From NCBI GenBank assembly GCA_900769545.1, contig CAAGGZ010000130.1, positions 1 to 45,383 of the forward strand: a DNA stretch of 45,383 nt. The letters are read 5' to 3'. The notes below the pieces were generated by a model, which was not told the origin of the DNA, searched no databases, and saw nothing but the letters and a program-made list of their open reading frames with translations. The translations under genes were made by a program, and so were the position numbers. This document shows positions 35,029 to 41,581 of the stretch, one piece after another (within the stretch, counting starts at the first letter, position 1; each line of letters opens with the position of its first letter). This DNA comes from Clostridia bacterium (lineage in GTDB: Bacteria > Bacillota > Clostridia > Christensenellales > Borkfalkiaceae).

Positions 35029-36102
35029 TTAATTCTCCTTTTCCATAAGCGCAAAGAATTTTTTGTAAATGGGATTTTCAACGTTTCCTGCGTCGCAAGA
35101 TTCGGGTGCGAACTGAATCGAGAACGCTTTTAAATCTTGATAATCAATTCCCTCGCAGGTATTGTCGTTTACGTTGATAAATTTAATCTTTCCTCCCTTA
35201 ACGGTATCTTCATTAACCGTATAACCGTGGTTTTGCGTGGAAATATATACTCTGCCGCAATCTATACATTTTACAGGCTGATTCCCACCGCGATGACTGC
35301 ATTTTTGTTTATATACTTGAGCGTTCTGCGCCAAAGCCATAAGCTGATGCCCCAAACCAATACCAAATAAAGGCTTCTTCCCAAATACTTTTTTAATCTC
35401 AGAAATTGCAGCCTGATTTTCCGTAGGATCACCAGGGCCATCACTGATAATAATGCCATCCGCATTTAAAGCAAGTACCTCGTCTGCGCTTGCCGTCGTA
35501 GGCACACTGATTACTTTACAACCTCTTTGCAAAAGACTGTTTATCATGCTGTTTTTCGCGCCGAAATTCCAAAGCGCAACGGTATATTTTGCTTTATCGT
35601 TTTCATATACTTTTTTCGCTTTAGGAGCTACCGTACTCACAGCATCTTTAATCTTGTATTCGGCAAGTTCGTCAATCACATCAACGTCGCCAGGTTTATC
35701 GCTGATATACGCATTCATTACGCCGTCCTCACGAAGGATTCTCGTGAGTTCACGAGTATCTATGCCGTAAATACCGATAATGCCTTCCGATTTTAAATAC
35801 TCATCCAAAGTTTCTTCCATACGGAAGTTAGAAGGCTTCTCGCAATACTCACGCACAATATATGCAGACGCCCAAGCCTTTTCACTTTCCATGTCAGAGC
35901 GCATCACGCCGTAATTTCCTATTAGCGGAAAAGTCTGTACGATAATTTGCCCGTAATTGGAAGGATCGGTCAACGTTTCTACATAGCCAACCATACCCGT
36001 TGAAAATACAAGCTCGCCCATGACATTCCCTTCAGCCCCGAAACGGTAGCCTTGAAACACATCGCCGTTTTGTAACGTCAAATAAACCTTTTTCTTTTTC
36101 AT
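35029..36102 (-). CDS. carA: Carbamoyl-phosphate synthase small subunit (CarA) with inactivated glutaminase site
   Basis: 357 residues. The N-terminal CarA domain is intact (LTLQNGDVFQGYRFGAEG, FSTGMVGYVETLTDPSNYGQ, GIYGIDTRELTRILRE). The class I glutamine amidotransferase domain keeps its fold motifs, but the nucleophile motif GICLGHQ reads GIGLGHQ (Gly249; codon GGT) and the QFHPE motif reads QFAPE (Ala332; codon GCA), with only Glu334 of the triad left. DGPGDP replaces NGPGDP. Glutamine hydrolysis should be impossible, so the synthase would use free ammonia, as vertebrate CPS I does. The domain has gained cysteines (KCSHRGGN, KCIDCGR). I chose ATG 36102 because AGGA lies six bases before it; another ATG two codons earlier is too close. 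An attenuator-like leader precedes it. Confidence 0.93.
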   Translation of the reverse strand: MKKKKVYLTLQNGDVFQGYRFGAEGNVMGELVFSTGMVGYVETLTDPSNYGQIIVQTFPLIGNYGVMRSDMESEKAWASAYIVREYCEKPSNFRMEETLDEYLKSEGIIGIYGIDTRELTRILREDGVMNAYISDKPGDVDVIDELAEYKIKDAVSTVAPKAKKVYENDKAKYTVALWNFGAKNSMINSLLQRGCKVISVPTTASADEVLALNADGIIISDGPGDPTENQAAISEIKKVFGKKPLFGIGLGHQLMALAQNAQVYKQKCSHRGGNQPVKCIDCGRVYISTQNHGYTVNEDTVKGGKIKFINVNDNTCEGIDYQDLKAFSIQFAPESCDAGNVENPIYKKFFALMEKEN

Positions 36103-36156
36103 AAGCATTCCTTTATTTCATTTTTAATTTTATCAACTTTAACAATGGACAACTAT

Positions 36157-36189
36157 AAAAAATAAGACTGATTTAAAAAAATCAGTCTT
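36157..36189 (-). terminator. Attenuator terminator in the carA leader
   Basis: Minus-strand AAGACTGATTT (36189-36179), TTTT loop and AAATCAGTCTT (36174-36164) form an 11-bp perfect stem, then A and six T. The TGA of the leader ORF (36182-36184) lies inside the 5' arm, so a ribosome finishing the leader would prevent the hairpin from forming. It is 55 bases upstream of carA. Confidence 0.85.
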
Positions 36190-36301
36190 GGTTTGAAAAA
36201 TGAAAATATAAATCAAAAAAAGAAAAACAAAGACCGTCGCCGACAACTCGATTGCCTGCTACCGTATACATTGTGTTTTCCATCTTGATTTCAACAAACA
36301 T
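36182..36301 (-). CDS. carA leader peptide (39 aa), putative attenuation leader
   Basis: A short ORF beginning at ATG 36299-36301, with AGGTGA five to nine bases upstream, and ending at TGA inside the terminator stem. It reads MFVEIKMENTMYTVAGNRVV, then GDGLCFSFFDLYFHFSNQD. The second half is coded by a U-rich tract (UUUGUUUUUCUUUUUUUGAU followed by UUUAUAUUUUCAUUUUUC) directly before the terminator. This is the layout of the E. coli pyrL leader before pyrBI, where RNA polymerase pauses in U-rich RNA when UTP is low, letting the coupled ribosome block the terminator. There is no run of arginine codons (one CGA), so arginine attenuation is unlikely. The regulatory role is inference; the ORF, U tract and terminator are seen directly. 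Confidence 0.65.
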   Translation of the reverse strand: MFVEIKMENTMYTVAGNRVVGDGLCFSFFDLYFHFSNQD

Positions 36302-36325
36302 AACGCTCACCTGTCCATTTTTATT

Positions 36326-36354
36326 ATTATACCACGAGCAATTACATTTGTCAA
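36326..36354 (-). promoter_or_regulatory. Sigma-A promoter of the car operon leader
   Basis: Minus-strand TTGACA (36349-36354), a 17-base spacer and TATAAT (36326-36331), perfect consensus. It drives the leader ORF, attenuator and the carA to thiI genes. The stretch from here to the argJ stop holds no gene. Confidence 0.9.
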
Positions 36355-36398
36355 CTTCACGAAAGGCATTTTTTATAAAAAAATGAAAAATTTAATCC

Positions 36399-37616
36399 TT
36401 ATATGCAACCGTATGCCACAGACGAAAAATTTCCTTCGTTCAATTCAATGCAGAGCTCCACTTCGCTTGCGGCAAAAACATGTAGTTCGCGTTCTCTTGA
36501 GCGCCGCAACAGCTCCCCTTCCGCAAACAACGTTATTTCACCGTTTTCCGAGCGTAAAAGTATCTCCGTTCCTTCTAAAGTGTCGCGTTGCTCCATCAAA
36601 ACGCCAAGCACCCACTCCACACCAAAATCTTGTTGCTTTACTTCGTTTTTAAAAGCATACGATCCTACGATTTGTTTAGCAAGCAAACGCGACAACGATT
36701 TTGACTTTGCGTTACCTACACGGCAAAGCAACGTTTTTTGCGCTCCGTCCGCCGCAATTTTTCGGCACATTTCCTTCATTACCTCTAACAAGGCAAATGC
36801 AAACTTTTTATATTCCGTATCATCACAATCAATTTTGTAATTACCCGCTTTTCCGTTTGCAAGAATACAAACCATGTCATTCGGAGAAGACACCCCGTCT
36901 AAATTCAAAAGATTAAACGACTCTTTCACTGCGCTGCGCAACGCCTTTTGCAACATTGCCGACGAGATATTTACATCTGTTGTAATTGCCCCTAAAACAG
37001 TTGCCATATTGGGCGAAGCCAACGAATTTCCTTTGAATATCGCACCAATTTTACAAATATAGTTCCCCAAATCAAAAGAATAGGAAACTTGCTTCGATTG
37101 TTTATCCGTCGTTATTATGGCTTCCGCCGCGCACAAAGACCCCTCTTCTTCGTAAGAAAGAACCTCCGATAGCGTAGCAATCCCCTCTTCATAGGGAGAC
37201 ATCTCCAAGTGACCGCCCATTCTACCCGTGGAGCCTATCATCACATCGGCTGTGTCAACGATACCGCATTTTTCTACGAATTTGCAGACATTTTTCGCAA
37301 ACTTCTCGCCCTTTTCTTGAAAAACGTTCGCTATACCGCTATTTATCAATATCGCTTGCGATAAACCGTACTTTAAATGCTTTTTTGTTACCTTTAAGGG
37401 TGCGCCGACCATAGCGCCGCTTGCATAAACGCACGCCGCAGGGCAACGCCGATCCGCAACAATCATTGCAAGCCCCATTTTCGGCACGGATACGTCGTGA
37501 ACCTCACAGAACACCCCACCCGCGCGAAAACCCGCCGGCGCACAAACGCCGCCGGGGATTTCTTTCAACTTATTACTAATATAATTGTAGGGGTTCTTTT
37601 TCATAATTTTACTCAT
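36399..37616 (-). CDS. argJ: ArgJ-like glutamate N-acetyltransferase (divergent, C-terminally short)
   Basis: About 405 residues of the ArgJ family, which self-cleaves and transfers acetyl groups in the arginine pathway. GAPLKVTKKHL, QAILINSGIANV, GSTGRMGGHLEM and the self-cleavage site ASPNMATVLGAITTDV (nucleophile Thr at about 206) are recognisable. Several positions differ from the usual form: NSGNAN reads NSGIAN and STGVIG reads STGRMG. The chain stops at VAYGCI, where the family normally continues through a further 15-20 residues containing a substrate-binding Asn and a terminal Ser/Thr. No other arg gene is adjacent. ATG 37616 overlaps the thioesterase stop (ATGAGTAA). It may be a functional variant, a specialised paralogue or decaying; I cannot tell. 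Confidence 0.78.
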   Translation of the reverse strand: MSKIMKKNPYNYISNKLKEIPGGVCAPAGFRAGGVFCEVHDVSVPKMGLAMIVADRRCPAACVYASGAMVGAPLKVTKKHLKYGLSQAILINSGIANVFQEKGEKFAKNVCKFVEKCGIVDTADVMIGSTGRMGGHLEMSPYEEGIATLSEVLSYEEEGSLCAAEAIITTDKQSKQVSYSFDLGNYICKIGAIFKGNSLASPNMATVLGAITTDVNISSAMLQKALRSAVKESFNLLNLDGVSSPNDMVCILANGKAGNYKIDCDDTEYKKFAFALLEVMKEMCRKIAADGAQKTLLCRVGNAKSKSLSRLLAKQIVGSYAFKNEVKQQDFGVEWVLGVLMEQRDTLEGTEILLRSENGEITLFAEGELLRRSRERELHVFAASEVELCIELNEGNFSSVAYGCI

Positions 37617-38355
37617 CAAAAGTTATTTGTGACTGAACGACAATTTCGTTGTTCTCATTAAAACCGTGAGCAAGATAAACTCCGCCACCCAAGTCCTTTA
37701 AATAAAAGCGTAAAAAATCGTTTTCACGGCATTGTTTTACATAGGAAATTAAAAAACGTTTCAGCTTTTTATTTTTCAACTCCTCAACAGAAAAACAATT
37801 AAAACAATAATCCGCGTATCTCGTATTGTTCACGTGCATATTATGGTCATATTCGGAATTCGCTATTTTTAAGGAAAATTTCAATTCTCCTTCTTCAGGC
37901 GAAAAAGACGGGATTCTCCACGTAATATCCTTTATCAGCTTTGTAGTATTATAAGTGGAATAATCTTGATTATCTATCACTTTGGATTGTAGGAGTTTCC
38001 CCGTCGCCATATCCACCAAACACCAACGAGAAGAAGCGTTGAGCGCAATTTCCCCATCACTCGTCAAAGCTTGATATTCTCTCCCAAAAATCACAAAGGA
38101 AGGCGGCGTAGGCCAAGTTTTGAACCGCGCTGTTTCTCCAAGTCGTATGGGCTTTAAAAATTCACAACAAATATTACTTACCATAAACGCGTACCCTTTG
38201 GGTCTGATAAACGAATAACCAAAACCCAACTCCTCTGCGCTATCGCAAGCAACTTCTTCCATATACGAAAGAGTTGTTGATACCTTTAATTCATCTTTAA
38301 AATCCACATCGCAAAATTTAATTTTAAACGACTGTTCATATTCATATCTATCCAT
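37609..38355 (-). CDS. Acyl-ACP thioesterase (FatA/FatB family)
   Basis: This 248-residue double-hotdog enzyme releases fatty acids from acyl carrier protein. Motifs include KFCDVDFKDELKVSTTLSYM, the RWCLVDMATGKLL segment of the first hotdog, and the catalytic region SEYDHNMHVNNTRYADYCFN with Asn and His of the plant-type active site. Bacterial members are common in anaerobic Firmicutes, where they adjust membrane fatty acids or release free acids. The promoter -10 box lies only eight bases before the ATG, so the mRNA would be nearly leaderless; the next Met is about 30 residues in and would remove the first motif. It overlaps the argJ gene downstream, giving a two-gene operon. Confidence 0.88.
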   Translation of the reverse strand: MDRYEYEQSFKIKFCDVDFKDELKVSTTLSYMEEVACDSAEELGFGYSFIRPKGYAFMVSNICCEFLKPIRLGETARFKTWPTPPSFVIFGREYQALTSDGEIALNASSRWCLVDMATGKLLQSKVIDNQDYSTYNTTKLIKDITWRIPSFSPEEGELKFSLKIANSEYDHNMHVNNTRYADYCFNCFSVEELKNKKLKRFLISYVKQCRENDFLRFYLKDLGGGVYLAHGFNENNEIVVQSQITFDE

Positions 38356-38362
38356 AGCTTCA

Positions 38363-38391
38363 AGTATACTCTTTTTTTAAATAAATGTCAA
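38363..38391 (-). promoter_or_regulatory. Sigma-A promoter for the thioesterase-argJ operon (near-leaderless)
   Basis: Minus-strand TTGACA (38386-38391), a 17-base spacer and TATACT (38363-38368). The expected start of transcription falls within a base or two of the thioesterase ATG. Confidence 0.75.
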
Positions 38392-38455
38392 GAAAAGAAA
38401 AATATAATATTTTGCGAAAAACCTCGAATTTTGTCCATATTTTTACATATAATCC

Positions 38456-38484
38456 TTGACATATTTCTCTATTTATGATATAAT
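38456..38484 (+). promoter_or_regulatory. Consensus sigma-A promoter for the PadR-rod protein gene
   Basis: TTGACA (38456-38461), a 17-base spacer and TATAAT (38479-38484). It leaves a 5' UTR of about 110 bases that contains the inverted repeat at 38556-38580. Confidence 0.9.
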
Positions 38485-38555
38485 ACTTAATGTAAAGTTA
38501 ATTTTTTAAATGTCTTGCATTTTCTTGATATTTAAGAGATTCCAATACTACTATT

Positions 38556-38581
38556 TCTGACAAAGAAGTACAATGTCAGAC
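38556..38581. repeat. Inverted repeat in the 5' UTR of the PadR-rod gene (candidate operator)
   Basis: TCTGACA (38556-38562), 11 bases, TGTCAGA (38574-38580), followed by C so the right arm is TGTCAGAC. It uses the same half-site and the same 11-base gap as the palindromes at 10204 and 18575, but with the half-sites in the opposite (everted) order. It lies 12 bases before the AGGAGG of the PadR-type gene, a place where a bound protein would block transcription or translation. Confidence 0.7.
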
Positions 38582-38603
38582 AATACAAACATAGGAGGAA
38601 CTC

Positions 38604-41441
38604 ATGGACGACAGAGAAAGAACCGCAGAGATTGAAAATTCTCTTACCGGCGGCGAAGAACAAATCTTTGATATTAGTTCGGATTTAATTCGTGGACATA
38701 TCAACACGATTATCTTACGTAGCTTGTATGACGGCGACAAATACGGTTATGACATCATCAATGAGATTGAGAAAAAAAGCGGCGGGATGTACACTTTAAA
38801 ACAACCCACCCTTTATAGCGCATTGAAAAGATTGGAAGCCTTACATTACGTAGATTCCTATTACGGAGATTATTCCAACGGCGGTAGAAGAAAATATTTC
38901 ACACTGACCAACCTCGGTAAACAAATCACCGAACAAAATCTTTCCGAATGGGAATATTCCAGAACCATCATCGATAGCTTAATTTCTGATGGCAAGTCGC
39001 ACTACGATTTCTCTTTTATCACGGAAAAACAAAAGGAATTGACGGAGTTAAAGCGCGCCCTTGCCGCTCGTGAAGAAGCACTCGAAGATGAAAAAACCGC
39101 GTTAAACAACTTGAAAAACGAATTAAATCGTGAACGCTCCCTACTTTCCGCGCAGAGCTCTTCTCTTTCTTCTCAAAAATCCGATTTCAATGAATTAAAA
39201 GAAAAAATTGAAACACAGAAGAATGAGTTGCAGGAAAAAGAATTGACACTCAGCCAAAAGCAAGGCGAGATTGACGCAAAAGAATTGGAACTTGCTCAAA
39301 AGGAACAAGAAATCGGCGATGCAAAAATCGAGCTTGACCGTCAAAACTCTGAAATCCAGCTCTTAAAAGAACGTTTAGAAACACAGCAAATCGCTTTCGA
39401 AGAAAGCCTTTCCGCATTACAACAAAAGAATGCTGAGCTTGAATCCATGGCACAGCAAACAAACAGTGAAGAATTAAATTCCGTCCGCGCAGAATTGGAA
39501 GACAAGAAAGCCATTATTGCTTCGTTAAATTCCGCTATCGCTACACAAGAAAATACCATTCTAATCATGAAAACGGATTATGAAAGCAAGACGACGGAAT
39601 TTTATAACCGTACTTTAGAGCTTCGCGCGCAACAGGCTCAAATTGAAACACAACGAGAAAAGTTTGAGGCAGAAAAACGCGAAGTTGAAGCAAAAGCAGC
39701 TGAAACCGCTGAGTTGCTTCGTCAAATCGAAGAAAGAGAACAGGAATTAAATAATAAAGAGTCCTCTTTATCCGAACTTTCCGAATCTATTAAATATTCT
39801 GAAGATAACGTTTCCACCATCATGGCTGAATTGGAAGAAAAGAAACGTGAACTTACCGAAAAAGAAGAAGAATATCGTCGCGCATACGAAAGTTGGGAAG
39901 CCGAAAAAGCCTCTATGACTAGCGAACGTACATCTCTTGAAGACAACCGTTCTATCCTTGAAAACGAACGCGCAGAACTTCAAAATAAATTACAAACGTT
40001 GGAAGTTGAACGTGATGCGCTCCGAGCTGATCACGACGCTTTAGAGGAAGAAAAAACGGCTTTAGAAGCTGAAAAAGAAAGACTTGCGGCTTTACAGGAA
40101 TCCTTACAAGAGGAACGCACACAAATCGAAAAGAAACTGTACGAAGCAACCCAACAGGAAATTGCGCTCGACGAAAGAAAACGCGCGCTCGACACTACGC
40201 AGACGGAAACCACGGAAACCTCCGAAGAAGTTCAGCGTCAAATCGAGGATGTTCAAAGACGTGAAGCGGCAATTCAAGAAAATACGGAAAAATTGCAACA
40301 AGACTTTGCATCCCTTCAGGAACAGCAAAAAGACCTCGCAACCCGACAGGCAATTTACAACCAGCAACAAATGGATTTTGTTTCCCGTAAAAATGCCCTT
40401 GCTTCACAGCAGTTTGAATTCGCAGATAAACTCGCCGCTTATAATGCTCAAGTGAAATTGTTCAACGAAAACCTTGAAAAATTAGAAGCTGAACGCACCG
40501 CCCTTTTCAACGAACGTCAGCAATATGACGAAGAAAAGAAAGAATTCGATAAAAATAAAGCCGAATATGACGAAGCGAAAGCAAAACTCGACCAAGACCA
40601 AGCAGAGCTCGAAAAAGAGCGTATGGACGCCAATAAAAAGGCTTTAGATGAAAAATCTGGTTTACAAAGCCAAATTATGGAACTGCAAGACCGTGAAAGA
40701 TTGATTACCCAACGCGAGCTTGAATTAAGCGAAAGAATGAGAGATTTCAATACAAGACAGTTGCAATCTCCCTATTACGGCAATGCTTACGGTTACGAAC
40801 AGCAGCCCTCTAATGGGTATGGTCAGCAATATCAGTACCAGCCTCAACAACCGCCTCAGCAACAGCAGATGGATATGCCTCCTTATGGAAATCTCCGTGA
40901 TAGAGCGCAAAACGACGGCATTAAGTTGAATACGGCGGGCAATATGCGAGGTTCTTCGTATTCCCCTGCTCATCACAACGAATCGGAAATTATCCCTTCT
41001 CCGAATCCTAACAAACAGAACGCTTATCATAATGTCGGAGCTTCCTTATACAAAGCAGCGCTTGTTATGTTCTGTATCGTTGCTTTTGAAAGCTTAGTAG
41101 TATTCTTCCTTAAAGATATGTTGAATATCTCCCCTGCTTACCCTGCAATCGGATTTGCTGTTGGATTTATCGCATTCCTCATTTGCATCATTTTGTATGC
41201 TTACGGATATCGTTCTCACGTTAGAGTAAAACAACACCCGTCGTATATACTAACTGCAACCGTACTGTTTGTTATCTCTGTGATTGCCGTTACGATGTTT
41301 GCCGTTTATAGCAAAGCGCAAATGTCCGATCCTGCGCAAATGTTCTCTTTCGTTATTATCCCTATTGCATATCTTGCAAATATCTTAATTTTCGCATTGT
41401 TCTACTACTTATTCTCAAGTCGTAATGCAAGTGAAAAATAA
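38604..41441 (+). CDS. PadR-type winged-helix protein with ~580-residue coiled coil and C-terminal membrane domain
   Basis: This 945-residue protein has an unusual layout. Residues about 28-115 are a PadR winged helix-turn-helix (RGHINTIILRSLYDGDKYGY, QPTLYSALKRLEALHYV, GGRRKYFTLTNLGKQ). Residues about 135-720 are almost pure coiled coil, rich in Glu, Lys, Gln and Ala and without proline, and could form a rod of roughly 87 nm if fully helical (585 x 0.15 nm). Residues about 722-805 are a Tyr/Gln/Pro-rich flexible linker. Residues about 812-940 hold four hydrophobic helices (ALVMFCIVAFESLVVFFL, IGFAVGFIAFLICIILYAYG, ILTATVLFVISVIAVTMFAV, FVIIPIAYLANILIFALFYY). It should tether a DNA-binding head to the membrane. 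Function unknown. It has a consensus promoter, candidate operator, AGGAGG and terminator, and stands alone. Confidence 0.9.
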   Translation: MDDRERTAEIENSLTGGEEQIFDISSDLIRGHINTIILRSLYDGDKYGYDIINEIEKKSGGMYTLKQPTLYSALKRLEALHYVDSYYGDYSNGGRRKYFTLTNLGKQITEQNLSEWEYSRTIIDSLISDGKSHYDFSFITEKQKELTELKRALAAREEALEDEKTALNNLKNELNRERSLLSAQSSSLSSQKSDFNELKEKIETQKNELQEKELTLSQKQGEIDAKELELAQKEQEIGDAKIELDRQNSEIQLLKERLETQQIAFEESLSALQQKNAELESMAQQTNSEELNSVRAELEDKKAIIASLNSAIATQENTILIMKTDYESKTTEFYNRTLELRAQQAQIETQREKFEAEKREVEAKAAETAELLRQIEEREQELNNKESSLSELSESIKYSEDNVSTIMAELEEKKRELTEKEEEYRRAYESWEAEKASMTSERTSLEDNRSILENERAELQNKLQTLEVERDALRADHDALEEEKTALEAEKERLAALQESLQEERTQIEKKLYEATQQEIALDERKRALDTTQTETTETSEEVQRQIEDVQRREAAIQENTEKLQQDFASLQEQQKDLATRQAIYNQQQMDFVSRKNALASQQFEFADKLAAYNAQVKLFNENLEKLEAERTALFNERQQYDEEKKEFDKNKAEYDEAKAKLDQDQAELEKERMDANKKALDEKSGLQSQIMELQDRERLITQRELELSERMRDFNTRQLQSPYYGNAYGYEQQPSNGYGQQYQYQPQQPPQQQQMDMPPYGNLRDRAQNDGIKLNTAGNMRGSSYSPAHHNESEIIPSPNPNKQNAYHNVGASLYKAALVMFCIVAFESLVVFFLKDMLNISPAYPAIGFAVGFIAFLICIILYAYGYRSHVRVKQHPSYILTATVLFVISVIAVTMFAVYSKAQMSDPAQMFSFVIIPIAYLANILIFALFYYLFSSRNASEK

Positions 41442-41451
41442 ATAAAATACA

Positions 41452-41483
41452 ACCTCTCGTCAAGACGACGAGAGGTCTATTTT
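41452..41483 (+). terminator. Rho-independent terminator after the PadR-rod gene
   Basis: ACCTCTCGTC (41452-41461), AAGAC loop and GACGAGAGGT (41467-41476) form a 10-bp stem followed by CTATTTTTA. Confidence 0.88.
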
Positions 41484-41495
41484 TATCCTTATAAT

Positions 41496-41511
41496 TGTTT
41501 CACGTGGAATA
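41496..41511. promoter_or_regulatory. parS-like ParB-binding site
   Basis: TGTTTCACGTGGAATA matches the conserved bacterial parS palindrome TGTTTCACGTGAAACA at 14 of 16 positions, including the central TTTCACGTG. Two changes fall in the right arm. It is intergenic, between the PadR-rod terminator and the pseudogene. ParB would load SMC from such a site. Whether it is occupied is unknown. Confidence 0.5.
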
Positions 41512-41581
41512 AAGCAATTTATTTGCCAAGTAACTTGAATACATTTTCCCCTTTATTTAAAAGACATTGCATTGCTTCGTC

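Noticed and set aside
36109..36156. PyrR binding loop or second riboswitch between attenuator and carA
   Set aside because: No CCAGAGAGG-like PyrR element or conserved riboswitch core is visible; only AT-rich sequence before the AGGA site.
36360..36385. AT-only hairpin after argJ as terminator (CATTTTTT/AAAAAATG)
   Set aside because: Stem is only A-T pairs apart from the end and is not followed by a T run, so I do not call it.
39000..40770. Possible CRISPR or tandem DNA repeat in the coiled-coil coding region
   Set aside because: The repetition is at amino-acid heptad level (GAA, AAA, GAG codons); no DNA unit is repeated exactly with regular spacing.
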